A stretch of DNA of 64,000 nucleotides from Methylohalomonas lacus (GTDB lineage: Bacteria; Pseudomonadota; Gammaproteobacteria; Methylohalomonadales; Methylohalomonadaceae): the NCBI RefSeq assembly GCF_024808875.1, contig NZ_JANUCT010000004.1, positions 1 through 64,000 of the forward strand, in the 5' to 3' direction. This document shows, one piece after another, positions 47,289-56,537 of this stretch. Every line of letters starts with the position of its first letter. The first letter of the stretch is position 1. The translations under genes and the position numbers were made by a program. The notes under the pieces are model-generated. The model made no database searches. It was not told where the DNA came from and saw only the letters and a program-made list of their open reading frames with translations.

Positions 47289-47618
47289 ATGCTGTCGCGT
47301 CGTCCCGGACAACGCCAGCGGCGCCTGCTGCAGAGTCGGTTCGACGACGACGATGCCGGTGGTGACGTGCCGTTCACGAATTTTCTCGACATCATGCTGG
47401 TATTCGCCTGCGGCCTGATCGCTGCGCTGGCTGCCAGCCAGGGTGAGCGCCAGCCGGCCCCGGAACTGTCACAACAGGCTGTGGAGAAGGGCCGCGAGTT
47501 GCCGGACATGCCGGACAGTGTCAGCGGCGAAGGTTCCGGCTACCAGCCGGTAGGCCGCGTCTACCGCGATCCGGAAACCGGGCGCATGATCATGATAGGA
47601 CAGGAAAAAGATGACTGA
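47289..47618 (+). CDS. DUF2149 protein, ExbD-like partner
   Basis: This 109-residue protein begins right after the previous stop. A basic N-terminus is followed by one membrane helix, VPFTNFLDIMLVFACGLIAAL, whose Asp at the helix start mirrors the proton-carrying Asp of ExbD (PFIDVMLVLL). The periplasmic tail ends with GYQPVGRVYRDPETGRMIMI, the DUF2149 hallmark. With the ExbB-like protein it should make a proton-motive-force motor that acts on the adjacent CobN-like protein. Its end overlaps cobO by eight bases. Confidence 0.82.
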   Translation: MLSRRPGQRQRRLLQSRFDDDDAGGDVPFTNFLDIMLVFACGLIAALAASQGERQPAPELSQQAVEKGRELPDMPDSVSGEGSGYQPVGRVYRDPETGRMIMIGQEKDD

Positions 47619-48222
47619 ACCGGAGATGACCGAAACCGAACGTCACAAGGCGCGCATGGCGCGCAAGAAGGCGATCGTCGATGAAAAGGTTAAAAAGGCC
47701 GACCAGAGCCGCGGCGTGGTCATCGTCCTGACCGGTGCCGGCAAGGGCAAGAGCTCATCGGCCTTCGGCATGGTGGCGCGGGCGCTCGGCCATGACATGA
47801 AAGTCGGCATCGTGCAGTTCATCAAGGGCAAGTTTGCCACCGGCGAGGAAGCCTTCTTCCGGCGCTTTCCGGAAGTCGAGTATCACGTCATGGGTGAAGG
47901 CTTTACCTGGGAGACGCAGGATCGCGAGCGGGATGAAGAAGCCGCGCGCGCCGCCTGGGACATTGCCCGGCAACAGCTCGCCAATCCGCAGCTGGCGATG
48001 GTGGTACTGGATGAACTGAACATCGTGCTCAAGTACAAGTACCTGTCGGTGGACGAGGTGATCGCGGCACTGACCGATCGGCCCGAGCATCAGCACGTCA
48101 TCATCACCGGCCGCAACGCGCCGCCGGACCTGATCGAGGTTGCCGATACGGTGACCGACAGCAAGCTGATCAAGCACGCCTTCAAGGCCGGCGTGAAGGC
48201 GCAGAAGGGCATCGAACTATGA
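47611..48222 (+). CDS. cobO: Cob(I)yrinic acid a,c-diamide adenosyltransferase, CobA/CobO type
   Basis: It transfers the adenosyl group of ATP to cobalt(I) corrinoids. The 203-residue protein has the P-loop TGAGKGKSSSAFG near residue 40, GIVQFIKGKFATGEE, MVVLDELNIVLKYKYL, and HVIITGRNAPPDLIEVADTVTD, all typical of the CobA/CobO family. The start overlaps the DUF2149 stop and the end overlaps cobB by four bases. A second, unrelated adenosyltransferase is encoded at the operon's end. Confidence 0.96.
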   Translation: MTEPEMTETERHKARMARKKAIVDEKVKKADQSRGVVIVLTGAGKGKSSSAFGMVARALGHDMKVGIVQFIKGKFATGEEAFFRRFPEVEYHVMGEGFTWETQDRERDEEAARAAWDIARQQLANPQLAMVVLDELNIVLKYKYLSVDEVIAALTDRPEHQHVIITGRNAPPDLIEVADTVTDSKLIKHAFKAGVKAQKGIEL

Positions 48223-49517
48223 CGGCGGCACGTTCCTGTCCGGCGTTGCTGATCGCCGCCCCGGCGTCCGGTCACGGCAAGACCACGGTGACCGCGGCGC
48301 TGGCGCGTTACCACCGCAATCAGGGTCGGCGTGTGCGCGTGTTCAAGGCCGGCCCGGATTTTCTCGACCCCATGATCCACGAGCGCGCCTCGGGTGCACC
48401 GGTGTACCAGCTCGATCTCTGGCTGGTCGGGGAAACCGCCTGCCGGCGGCTGCTGTACGAGGCCGCGGCCGACGCCGATCTGATCCTGGTCGAGGGCGTC
48501 ATGGGCCTGTTCGACGGCAACCCGTCCAGCGCCGATCTGGCGGCAAAGTTCGGTCTGCCGGTGCTGGCAGTGATCGACGCCCGCGCCATGGCGCAGACTT
48601 TCGGTGCGGTGGCGCTGGGTCTGGACCGCTACCGTGACGGCGTCCATGTCACCGGCGTGATCGCCAACCGCGTCGGCAGTCCGACCCACCGCGAGATGCT
48701 GACCGGGGCACTGCCGGATGGCATCGATTTCTACGGCAGCCTGCCGCGTGACGAGGCGATCACATTACCGGATCGCCACCTCGGCCTGGTGCAGGCCGAG
48801 GAGGTCGACGATCTCGATGCGCGCCTCGACGCCGCCGCCGACCAGCTCGGTCAGGACATGCAGGTGGAACTGCCGGCGGCGAGCGAATTCACGCTGGCAG
48901 CGGCCGAAGACACGACCAGTGGCCAGCCGCTGGCCGGCCGGTGCATTGCCGTTGCCCGCGATCGCGCCTTTGCCTTTGTCTACCGCGCCAATCTCGACTT
49001 GTTGACTGAACTCGGTGCCGAGCTTGTTTATTTTTCACCGCTGAACGGTGAGGACTTGCCGCCGGCTGATGCCGTCTACCTGCCCGGCGGTTACCCGGAA
49101 CTGCATGTCGACGCACTGGCGGCGAACGAATCGCTGAAGCAGGCGCTGGCCGATCACCATGCCGCCGGCAAGCCGCTGGTCGCCGAGTGTGGTGGCATGC
49201 TGTACCTGCTCGAGTCATTGACCGACAAACACGGTACGGCCGCGGCCATGGCCGGTCTGCTGCCGGGGACCGCGGTCATGCAGGAACGCCTGACGGCGCT
49301 GGCGCTGCAGTCGGTGACACTGCCGGAAGGCACCCTGCGCGGTCATACCTTCCACCATTCGCGCATGGACTCGCCGCTCGAAGCCATTGCCCGCGGCGAA
49401 TGCCCGAACCGCCGGCGCGCAGCCGAGGCCGTCTACCGCGACGGCCGCCTGACCGCCAGCTATATTCATTTCTATCTGCCGTCGAACCCGGCTGCCGCCG
49501 CGGCGATGTTTCAGTAA
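48219..49517 (+). CDS. cobB: Cobyrinate a,c-diamide synthase
   Basis: The enzyme amidates the a and c side chains using glutamine and ATP. The 432-residue protein has an N-terminal dethiobiotin-synthetase-like P-loop (IAAPASGHGKTTVTAAL), EGVMGLFDG, and a C-terminal class I glutaminase-like domain with the nucleophile in AECGGMLYL and GHTFHHS near the end. Length is normal for CobB/CbiA. It overlaps cobO (ATGA). Confidence 0.95.
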   Translation: MTAARSCPALLIAAPASGHGKTTVTAALARYHRNQGRRVRVFKAGPDFLDPMIHERASGAPVYQLDLWLVGETACRRLLYEAAADADLILVEGVMGLFDGNPSSADLAAKFGLPVLAVIDARAMAQTFGAVALGLDRYRDGVHVTGVIANRVGSPTHREMLTGALPDGIDFYGSLPRDEAITLPDRHLGLVQAEEVDDLDARLDAAADQLGQDMQVELPAASEFTLAAAEDTTSGQPLAGRCIAVARDRAFAFVYRANLDLLTELGAELVYFSPLNGEDLPPADAVYLPGGYPELHVDALAANESLKQALADHHAAGKPLVAECGGMLYLLESLTDKHGTAAAMAGLLPGTAVMQERLTALALQSVTLPEGTLRGHTFHHSRMDSPLEAIARGECPNRRRAAEAVYRDGRLTASYIHFYLPSNPAAAAAMFQ

Positions 49518-49530
49518 TGCACACACGATC

Positions 49531-50220
49531 ATGAGCGAACACGACAGTCCGCATCGCTACGCTGGCGCCGAGCGCGAGGCCATTTACAAGGTCATCGCCG
49601 AGCGCCGTGACATGCGCCACTTCCGGCCGGATCCGGTCGACGAGGCGACCCTGTCGCGGGTGCTTGAGACTGCCTACCAGGCGCCCAGCGTCGGCCTGAT
49701 GCAGCCGTGGCGCCTGATCCGGATCACGACCGTGGCATTGCGCGATGCCATTCATGCCATGGTCGACCGCGAACGCCGCAAGACGGCCATGGCACTGGAC
49801 GAGCGCCAGGAGGAATTCATGCGCCTGAAGGTCGAGGGCATCAGACAGTGCGGCGAGTTGTGGGTGATGGCGCTGGCCGACGGCCGCGAGGAACACGTGT
49901 TCGGCCGCCGCACTATGCCGGAGATGGATCTTGCCTCGACCGCCTGTGCCATCCAGAACCTGTGGCTGGCGGCACGCGCCGAGGGTCTGGGGCTGGGCTG
50001 GGTGTCGCTGTTCGAGCCGCTGGAACTGGCGAAATTGTTGAAAATGCCGGCCGACGCACGGCCGGTAGCCGTTCTTTGCATCGGCCATGTCGACGCGTTC
50101 TACCCGGTGCCGATGCTGGTGCAGGAGCGCTGGACCGAGCCGCGGCCGCTGGCCGAGATGGTGTTCAGTGACTACTGGGGCGAGGGCGCCGCGGCCGTGA
50201 CCGGAGCACTCAGCGAATGA
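49531..50220 (+). CDS. bluB: 5,6-dimethylbenzimidazole synthase
   Basis: BluB breaks down reduced FMN with oxygen to form the lower ligand of cobalamin. The 229-residue protein is a nitroreductase-fold enzyme with RRDMRHFRPDPVDEATLSRVLETAYQAPSVGLMQPWRLI near the start and LASTACAIQNLWLAARAEGLGLGWVSLFEP in the middle, both close to the BluB signature. Its presence implies oxygen-exposed growth at least part of the time. It lies 13 bases after cobB. Confidence 0.94.
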   Translation: MSEHDSPHRYAGAEREAIYKVIAERRDMRHFRPDPVDEATLSRVLETAYQAPSVGLMQPWRLIRITTVALRDAIHAMVDRERRKTAMALDERQEEFMRLKVEGIRQCGELWVMALADGREEHVFGRRTMPEMDLASTACAIQNLWLAARAEGLGLGWVSLFEPLELAKLLKMPADARPVAVLCIGHVDAFYPVPMLVQERWTEPRPLAEMVFSDYWGEGAAAVTGALSE

Positions 50221-51014
50221 CCGACGAGCGTCGCGGGCCACAGCGCATTGTCTGCCTGACCGAGGAAACCACCGAGACGATTTATCGGCTCGGCGAACAG
50301 CATCGTATCGTCGGTATATCCGGTTTTACCCAGCGGCCGAAAGAGGCGCGCAAGGAAAAGCCGAAGATATCAACCTTTCGCAATGCCAAGGTCGACTCGA
50401 TCCTTGAGCTCAAGCCCGACATGGTGCTGGGTTTTTCCCACATCCAGGCCGACATCGCCGCGGAACTGGTGCGTGCCGGTCTCGACGTGCATATCTTCAA
50501 TTATCGTTCGGTCGCCGGCATCTTCGAGATGATCCGGTTCCTCGGCGCATTGCTGGATTGCGCCGACAAGGCCGACATTCTGGAAAGGGAACTGCATCAG
50601 GGACTGGATGCCATCCGTGCGGCCGCCGAAAAACTGCCGCGGCGGCCGCGGGTGTATTTCGAGGAATGGAACGACCCGCTGATCTCCTGTGTCGGCTGGG
50701 TGTCGGAATTGATCGAGCTGGCCGGCGGCGATCATTGCTTCCGCGAACTGGCATCCGGCCGCAACGCGAAACAGCGGCGTATCGAGGATCCGGCAATGGT
50801 CATCGAGCGGGCCCCTGAACTGATTCTCGCTTCCTGGTGCGGCAAGCGTTTCAAGCCGGAGGATCTGTATTCACGACCGGGCTGGAAGGCGATTCCCGCG
50901 GTGGCCAACGGCCAGGTCTATGAGATCAATTCCAGCGACATCCTGCAGCCGGGACCGGCGGCACTGACCGATGGTGTGGCCCGGATCCATGACCTGATCC
51001 GGCGCTGCGTTTAA
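50217..51014 (+). CDS. BtuF-like cobalamin-binding protein without signal peptide
   Basis: The 265-residue protein has the class III periplasmic-binding fold of BtuF: QRIVCLTEETTETIYRLGEQHRIVGISGF at the start, LELKPDMVLGFSHIQADIAAELVRAGL, and GGDHCFRELASG later. The N-terminus is hydrophilic (MTDERRGPQ) and no upstream frame offers a signal peptide, because the gene overlaps bluB (ATGA). BtuC and BtuD genes are absent. It is therefore probably cytoplasmic, perhaps a corrinoid chaperone or carrier rather than an uptake protein. Confidence 0.82.
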   Translation: MTDERRGPQRIVCLTEETTETIYRLGEQHRIVGISGFTQRPKEARKEKPKISTFRNAKVDSILELKPDMVLGFSHIQADIAAELVRAGLDVHIFNYRSVAGIFEMIRFLGALLDCADKADILERELHQGLDAIRAAAEKLPRRPRVYFEEWNDPLISCVGWVSELIELAGGDHCFRELASGRNAKQRRIEDPAMVIERAPELILASWCGKRFKPEDLYSRPGWKAIPAVANGQVYEINSSDILQPGPAALTDGVARIHDLIRRCV

Positions 51015-51018
51015 AACC

Positions 51019-51921
51019 ATGCTGATAACGCTGGCGCTGCTTGTTGCCGTATTGCTGGATCGCTGGCTGGGCGAACCGCGGCGCTGGCATCCGCTGAACG
51101 GTTTCGCCGCCGTGGCGCGCTGGCTGGAGGGGCGTCTCTACGGTGGCCGGCTGCGCGGTGGGCTCGCAGTTGTATTATTGATTGTGCCGCCGGCCGTGCT
51201 GTTCGCCTGGCTGGGGGCGCAGGGCATGGCCGGCTGGTTGATCGGTATCACGGTGCTGTATATCGCGATCGGCTGGCGCAGCCTGATCGATCATGCCGTC
51301 GCGGTGCGGCGGGCACTGGATGCCGCCGATCCCGAAACGGCGCGCCGCTGCACCGGCTATCTGGTCGGTCGCGACACCGGCGCCATGGACGAGACGCAAA
51401 TGGCCGGCGCGACGCTGGAGTCGGTACTCGAAAACGGCAACGACGCGCTGTTTGCGGCGATCTTCTGGTTCGTCGTCGCCGGTCCCGGCGGCGTCGTGGC
51501 CTACCGGCTGGCCAACACCCTGGACGCGCTCTGGGGTTACCGCAACGATCGCTATCGCGACTTCGGCTGGGCGGCGGCACGGCTGGACGATGTGCTGAAT
51601 TTCATCCCGGCGCGGCTGACCGCGCTCGGCTACATGCTCTGCGGTCGCGCCCTGCACCATTTCTACCGTATTGCGCAGCAGGCGCAGGCCTGGCCGAGCA
51701 GCAACGCCGGCTGGGTGATGGCCGCCGGCGGCTGTGCGCTGCAAAGGCAACTGGGTGGCAGCGTCAGCTACCAGGGTGTGGCGCACGAGCGGCCGCCGCT
51801 GGGCACGGGCGCCAGGCCGGAAGCTGCGGATATCGGTCGCGGTCTGCGGCTGGTCCGCAACACGCTGATCCTGTGGCTGGCGGTCATTGGCGCCGGCGCC
51901 TGGGTGCTGACCCATGCTTGA
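51019..51921 (+). CDS. cbiB: Adenosylcobinamide-phosphate synthase
   Basis: This membrane enzyme (CbiB, also called CobD) attaches aminopropanol phosphate to adenosylcobyric acid. The 300-residue protein shows VAVLLDRWLGEPRRWHPLNGFAAVARWLEGRLYGG, ATLESVLENGNDALFAAIFWFVVAGPGGVVAYRLANTLDALWGYRN and DDVLNFIPARLTALGYML, all family landmarks, with four to five helices. The end overlaps the next gene by eight bases. Confidence 0.94.
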   Translation: MLITLALLVAVLLDRWLGEPRRWHPLNGFAAVARWLEGRLYGGRLRGGLAVVLLIVPPAVLFAWLGAQGMAGWLIGITVLYIAIGWRSLIDHAVAVRRALDAADPETARRCTGYLVGRDTGAMDETQMAGATLESVLENGNDALFAAIFWFVVAGPGGVVAYRLANTLDALWGYRNDRYRDFGWAAARLDDVLNFIPARLTALGYMLCGRALHHFYRIAQQAQAWPSSNAGWVMAAGGCALQRQLGGSVSYQGVAHERPPLGTGARPEAADIGRGLRLVRNTLILWLAVIGAGAWVLTHA

Positions 51922-52903
51922 GCACGGCGGCCAGTTGCAAAGCGCCACGACGCGCTTCGGCATCGCCGCCGGGGACTGGCTGGATCTGTCGACCGGCATC
52001 AACCCGCAGGGCTGGCCGGTGCCGGCAATCGACCCGCAGCACTGGCAGCGCCTGCCGGAAGCGGAGGATGGCCTGGAAGCTGCCGCGCGCGCGTATTATC
52101 AATGTCCGCAGATACTGCCGACCGCCGGCAGCCAGGCCGCCATCCAGGCGCTGCCGCGCTTGCGCGGCCACAGCCGGGTCGGTGTGCTGGACCCGGACTA
52201 CAGCGAGCACGCCCACGCCTGGCGCCGCGCCGGTCACACGGTTGTCGGCCTGCAGGCCGCCGATATCGGCCGGCCGCAGGCGGACCTGGACGTACTGGTG
52301 CTCAGCAACCCGAACAACCCGACCGGCGGCGAGCTGGATCCGGCACTGTTGCGCGCGCGGCGGGCGGAACTCGCCGGGCGCGGCGGCTGGCTGGTGGTCG
52401 ACGAGGCGTTTCGCGATGCCAGCCCGGCGGCGAGCTTGATCAGCGAAACCGATCAAGCGGGCCTGATCGTGCTGCGTTCGCTGGGCAAGTTCTTCGGCCT
52501 CGCCGGCGCCCGGGTCGGCTTCGCCGCTGCCACACCGGATCGGCTCGACGCACTGCGCGAGTGGCTGGGTCCGTGGCCATTGAGCGGGCCGGCGCGGGTC
52601 GTGGCACAACAAGCACTGCGGGATACCGAGTGGCAGCAATGCACGCGTGAATATCTGGCGCGGGAGAGCGAGCACTTGAATGATTTGTTAAGCCAGGCAG
52701 GGTTGGTGCCCAGCGGTGGCTGTCCACTGTTTCAGTGGCTGGCGTATAACGACGCCGCGAACATTCACGAACAACTGGCCCGCCAGGGCGTGCTGGTACG
52801 GCTGTTCACGCGGCCGCCGGGCCTGCGTTTCGGCCTGCCGGGCGACGCGGCAGGCTGGCGGCGCCTCGAAGCGGCGCTGGCGCAGCTGGAGGTGAACGCA
52901 TGA
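51914..52903 (+). CDS. cobD: Threonine-phosphate decarboxylase
   Basis: The PLP enzyme makes aminopropanol phosphate for the nucleotide loop (Salmonella CobD, Pseudomonas CobC). The 329-residue protein has [14 protein letters not shown] near residue 16, [28 protein letters not shown], and the PLP lysine in [17 protein letters not shown]. It follows cbiB with an overlap and overlaps cobQ (ATGA), so the two nucleotide-loop steps are coded side by side. Confidence 0.93.
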   Translation: MLEHGGQLQSATTRFGIAAGDWLDLSTGINPQGWPVPAIDPQHWQRLPEAEDGLEAAARAYYQCPQILPTAGSQAAIQALPRLRGHSRVGVLDPDYSEHAHAWRRAGHTVVGLQAADIGRPQADLDVLVLSNPNNPTGGELDPALLRARRAELAGRGGWLVVDEAFRDASPAASLISETDQAGLIVLRSLGKFFGLAGARVGFAAATPDRLDALREWLGPWPLSGPARVVAQQALRDTEWQQCTREYLARESEHLNDLLSQAGLVPSGGCPLFQWLAYNDAANIHEQLARQGVLVRLFTRPPGLRFGLPGDAAGWRRLEAALAQLEVNA

Positions 52904-54375
52904 ACCGGACGCTGATGGTGCAGGGCACGACCTCGGATGCCGGCAAGAGCGCGCTGGTCACCGGTCTCGGCCGCTGGCTGTGGCGCCAGGGCATTAGCGT
53001 GGCGCCGTTCAAGCCGCAGAACATGGCGCTGAACAGCGCCGTCACCGCCGACGGCGGCGAGATCGGCCGCGCCCAGGCGCTGCAGGCCGCCGCCTGCGGT
53101 ATCGAGCCGCACACCGATCACAACCCGGTGCTGCTGAAACCGAACAGCGATCGCGGTGCGCAGGTGATCATCCAGGGCCACGCCGTCGGCAACATGGAAG
53201 CGCTGGCATACAGCGACTACAAGCAGACCGCCCAGGTGGCGGTGCTGGATTCCTACCGGCGGCTGGCGCGTGAGTACGATGTCGTCTTGGTGGAAGGCGC
53301 CGGCAGTCCGGCCGAGATCAACCTGCGCACCAACGACATCGCCAACATGGGTTTCGCCGAGGCGGTCGAATGCCCGGTATTGCTGATCGCCGACATTGAT
53401 CGCGGCGGCGTATTCGCACACCTGGTCGGCACGCTGGCGTTACTCAGCGACAGTGAACGCCAGCGGGTGCGCGGTTTCGTCATCAACCGTTTCCGCGGCG
53501 ACCCGGCGCTGCTGCAATCCGGGCTCGACTGGCTGGAAAACGAGACCGGCACGCCGGTCGTCGGCGTGCTGCCGTACCTGCAGGGCCTGCACCTGGACGC
53601 CGAGGATGCGCTCAACCGTCACGATGGCCGCAGCGACGACGCGGCCCTGCGGGTGGTGGTGCCGGCGCTGCCGCGCATCAGCAACCACACCGATTTCGAC
53701 CCGCTGCGCCTGCACCCGCAGGTCGACCTGTACTACGTCGGCCCGGGCGAGACGCCGCCGCCGGCCGATGTCGTCATCCTGCCGGGGTCGAAGTCGGTGC
53801 GCGCCGACCGCGACTGGCTCGCGGCGCAGGGCTGGGACGTGTATCTGCGGCGGCATCTGCGTTACGGCGGCAAACTGATCGGCATCTGCGGCGGCTTCCA
53901 GATGCTCGGCCGGCAGCTGCACGATCCCGATGGCGTCGAGGGTGCGGCCGGCAGCAGCGCCGGGCTGGCGTTGCTGGATATTGAGACCGTGCTGGCGCCG
54001 GACAAGCAGCTGCGCAATGTCCGCGGCCGGCTCGCCATGGCGGCGACGCCTCTGCAGGGCTACGAGATCCACGCCGGCGTAACCACCGGCCCGGCGCTCG
54101 AGTCACCGGCGGTCTTGCTGGACGACGGTCGCAGCGACGGTGCTGTCAGCGATGACGGCCAGGTGTTCGGCACCTACCTGCACGGCCTGTTCGACGCCGC
54201 GGAAACCTGCCGTGCGCTGCTGGTCTGGGCCGGACTGGAAGGCGCTGAGGGTGACGACCATGCCGGCCGCCGCGAGGCCGGTATCGACGCCATGGCCGAC
54301 GCGGTCGCGGCGCATCTCGACCCGGCCTGGCTGCACAAACACCTGCTCGATAGCCGCGCGGAGACCGTATCATGA
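52900..54375 (+). CDS. cobQ: Cobyric acid synthase
   Basis: CobQ amidates four side chains (b, d, e, g) of adenosylcobyrinic acid a,c-diamide. The 491-residue protein starts with [22 protein letters not shown], continues [29 protein letters not shown], and has the glutaminase site [12 protein letters not shown] near residue 330 and a HGLFD end motif. Length is normal. It overlaps genes at both ends. Confidence 0.96.
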   Translation: MNRTLMVQGTTSDAGKSALVTGLGRWLWRQGISVAPFKPQNMALNSAVTADGGEIGRAQALQAAACGIEPHTDHNPVLLKPNSDRGAQVIIQGHAVGNMEALAYSDYKQTAQVAVLDSYRRLAREYDVVLVEGAGSPAEINLRTNDIANMGFAEAVECPVLLIADIDRGGVFAHLVGTLALLSDSERQRVRGFVINRFRGDPALLQSGLDWLENETGTPVVGVLPYLQGLHLDAEDALNRHDGRSDDAALRVVVPALPRISNHTDFDPLRLHPQVDLYYVGPGETPPPADVVILPGSKSVRADRDWLAAQGWDVYLRRHLRYGGKLIGICGGFQMLGRQLHDPDGVEGAAGSSAGLALLDIETVLAPDKQLRNVRGRLAMAATPLQGYEIHAGVTTGPALESPAVLLDDGRSDGAVSDDGQVFGTYLHGLFDAAETCRALLVWAGLEGAEGDDHAGRREAGIDAMADAVAAHLDPAWLHKHLLDSRAETVS

Positions 54376-54890
54376 GAGAACTCATCCTCGGCGGCGTGAA
54401 ATCCGGCAAGAGCCGCTACGCCGAACAGCAGGCCGCCGCCAGCGGCCTGGCAGTGTGCTACGTCGCCACCGCCGAGATCCGCGACGCCGGCATGCAGGCG
54501 CGGATTGCCGAGCACCGGGCGCGGCGGCCGGCCGATTGGCAGCTGGTCGAGGCGCCGTACGAACTGGCCGCTGCTATCGACGCCCACGCCGGTGCCGATC
54601 GCTGTCTGCTGGTCGACTGCCTGACCCTGTGGCTGACCCAGCTGCTGTGCCGCGATGACGAGGCGACATTCCAGCAGCAGCGAGATCTGCTGCTGGCGAG
54701 CCTGACGCGCAGCGCCGGTCGCGTGCTGCTGGTCAGCAACGAGGTCGGCGGCGGGGTGATGCCGGACAACGCCCTGGCGCGGCGCTTCGCCGACGAGGCC
54801 GGCAGCCTGCACCAGGCACTGGCCGAGCGCTGCGAGCGGGTCACCATGGTGACGGCAGGATTGCCTTATTATTTGAAGAATAATCAATAA
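54372..54890 (+). CDS. cobU: Adenosylcobinamide kinase/GTP:adenosylcobinamide-phosphate guanylyltransferase
   Basis: The bifunctional enzyme (CobU/CobP) activates adenosylcobinamide with GTP. The 172-residue protein has the P-loop [18 protein letters not shown] at the N-terminus, [25 protein letters not shown] with the guanylylated His, [14 protein letters not shown] and [11 protein letters not shown]. Length is normal. It overlaps cobQ (ATGA). Confidence 0.95.
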   Translation: MRELILGGVKSGKSRYAEQQAAASGLAVCYVATAEIRDAGMQARIAEHRARRPADWQLVEAPYELAAAIDAHAGADRCLLVDCLTLWLTQLLCRDDEATFQQQRDLLLASLTRSAGRVLLVSNEVGGGVMPDNALARRFADEAGSLHQALAERCERVTMVTAGLPYYLKNNQ

Positions 54891-54903
54891 TTTAAAATAT
54901 ATT

Positions 54904-55965
54904 ATGAATGTAGAACATGAATTCTGGCGCACGCCCGCCGCGGCCCCGGACGCGGCCTGGCGCGAACGCGCCCGGGCGCGCCAGGACGAGCTGACCAAGC
55001 CGGCCGGTTCGCTCGGCCGGCTGGAGGAGCTGGCGATCTTCATGGCCGCCGCGCAGGGATGCGATCGCCCCGCGGTCGAGCGGGTGAACATTGCCGTGTT
55101 CGTCGCCGACCACGGCATCGCCGCCGCGGGTGTGTCGGCGTTTCCGCAGGCGGTGACGGTGCAGATGATCAGCAACCTGGCACATGGCGGCGCGGCGATC
55201 AGCGTGCTGGCGAAGCAGCTCGCCGCGGACATGGAGATCATCAACCTGGGCACGGCTGTTGCGGCGCCGGCGCTGGTCAACGTGCGCGATGCGGTGATTG
55301 CCGCGGGCACGGCCAGTTTCCTGCACGGACCGGCGATGACCGCGGCGCAGTACCGGCAGGCGCTGGCCGCCGGTCGCGACGCGGCGGCGCGCGCGCAGGC
55401 GGCCGGCTGTCAGCTGTTCATCGGCGGCGAGGTCGGTATCGCCAATACCACCGCGGCGGCGGCCGTTGCCTGCGCGCTACTGGATGAGGCGCCGGTGCGC
55501 CTGGCCGGTCCCGGTACGGGCCTCGACCGCGACGGTCTGCAGCACAAGGTTGATGTGCTGGAGCAGGCATTGGCCCAGCACCGCGATGCGCTGGTCGATG
55601 CTGATGCGATCCTGCAGTATCTGGGCGGCTTTGAGATCGTCGCCCTGACCGGCGCCTACGTTCACTGCGCGCAGCAGGGCCTGCCGGTGCTGATCGACGG
55701 TTACATCAGCAGCATTGCGGCGCTGGCCGCCGCCCGGCTGTGCGCCGGTGCCGATCACTGGTTCCTATATGGCCACAATTCCGCCGAGCCGGGCCATGCG
55801 CGCGTGTTGGCGACGCTGGCCGGCCGGCCGCTGCTGGACCTGGACATGCGGCTGGGCGAGGGCAGTGGGGCGGCGACGGCCGTGCCGCTGTTGCGGCTCG
55901 CCTGCGCGCTGCATAACGACATGGCGACATTCGCCGAGGCGGAAATCGCCGGGCGTTGCGATTGA
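54904..55965 (+). CDS. cobT: Nicotinate-nucleotide--dimethylbenzimidazole phosphoribosyltransferase
   Basis: CobT forms alpha-ribazole phosphate from dimethylbenzimidazole and nicotinate mononucleotide. The 353-residue protein has KPAGSLGRLEELAIFMA near residue 35, VFVADHGIAAAGVSAFPQAVT, FIGGEVGIANTTAAAAV, and the C-terminal LDLDMRLGEGSGAATAVPLL with the catalytic Glu. The gene follows a short AT-rich gap (54891-54903) and overlaps cobC by ten bases. Confidence 0.96.
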   Translation: MNVEHEFWRTPAAAPDAAWRERARARQDELTKPAGSLGRLEELAIFMAAAQGCDRPAVERVNIAVFVADHGIAAAGVSAFPQAVTVQMISNLAHGGAAISVLAKQLAADMEIINLGTAVAAPALVNVRDAVIAAGTASFLHGPAMTAAQYRQALAAGRDAAARAQAAGCQLFIGGEVGIANTTAAAAVACALLDEAPVRLAGPGTGLDRDGLQHKVDVLEQALAQHRDALVDADAILQYLGGFEIVALTGAYVHCAQQGLPVLIDGYISSIAALAAARLCAGADHWFLYGHNSAEPGHARVLATLAGRPLLDLDMRLGEGSGAATAVPLLRLACALHNDMATFAEAEIAGRCD

Positions 55966-56537
55966 TGGCGATAGCATCGGCTATTCAGTTACTGCGCCAC
56001 GGCGAGACCGCGGCCGGCCAGGCGTTCATCGGCAGTAGCGACGTCGCGCTGACGGCACGCGGCTGGCAGCAGATGCATTCTGCTGTTAGCGATGTCACCT
56101 GTGATCGCATCATCAGTTCGCCGCTGCAGCGCTGCGCCGCCTTCGCCGAAACGCTGGCGGCGGCGCGCGGCGTGCCGGTGCTGTATGAACCGCGCTGGTG
56201 CGAGCTCGACTTCGGTGCCTGGGAAGGGCGCACAGCGGCCGAGTTGATGCAGACCGAGGCCGCCGCCCTGCAGGAGTTGTGGGCGCGGCCGGAGGCATTC
56301 GTCGCGCCGGCGGGCGAGGCGGTGGCCGCGTTTCGCCGCCGCGTGCTGGCGGCCTGGGCCGAGCATGGCCGGGCCGACGCCGGCCGCACGCTGGTGGTTA
56401 CCCATGGCGGCGTCATTCGCGTGTTGCTGGCGGCGCTGTACCCGGATCACTACGCCTCGATCATGCACATCGACGTACCGCACGGCTCGGTACATGCGCT
56501 GGCCGGGGCGGCGCCGGCGGTGGAGCGCCCGGCATGA
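55956..56537 (+). CDS. cobC: Alpha-ribazole phosphatase
   Basis: This histidine phosphatase removes phosphate from alpha-ribazole phosphate. The 193-residue protein has the active-site LLRHGETAAGQAFIG near residue 9, ISSPLQRCAAFAETLA, ELDFGAWEGRTAAEL, and the second His in VTHGGVIRVLLAAL. Its place between cobT and cobS supports this function over a general phosphoglycerate mutase role. Confidence 0.88.
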   Translation: MRLMAIASAIQLLRHGETAAGQAFIGSSDVALTARGWQQMHSAVSDVTCDRIISSPLQRCAAFAETLAAARGVPVLYEPRWCELDFGAWEGRTAAELMQTEAAALQELWARPEAFVAPAGEAVAAFRRRVLAAWAEHGRADAGRTLVVTHGGVIRVLLAALYPDHYASIMHIDVPHGSVHALAGAAPAVERPA

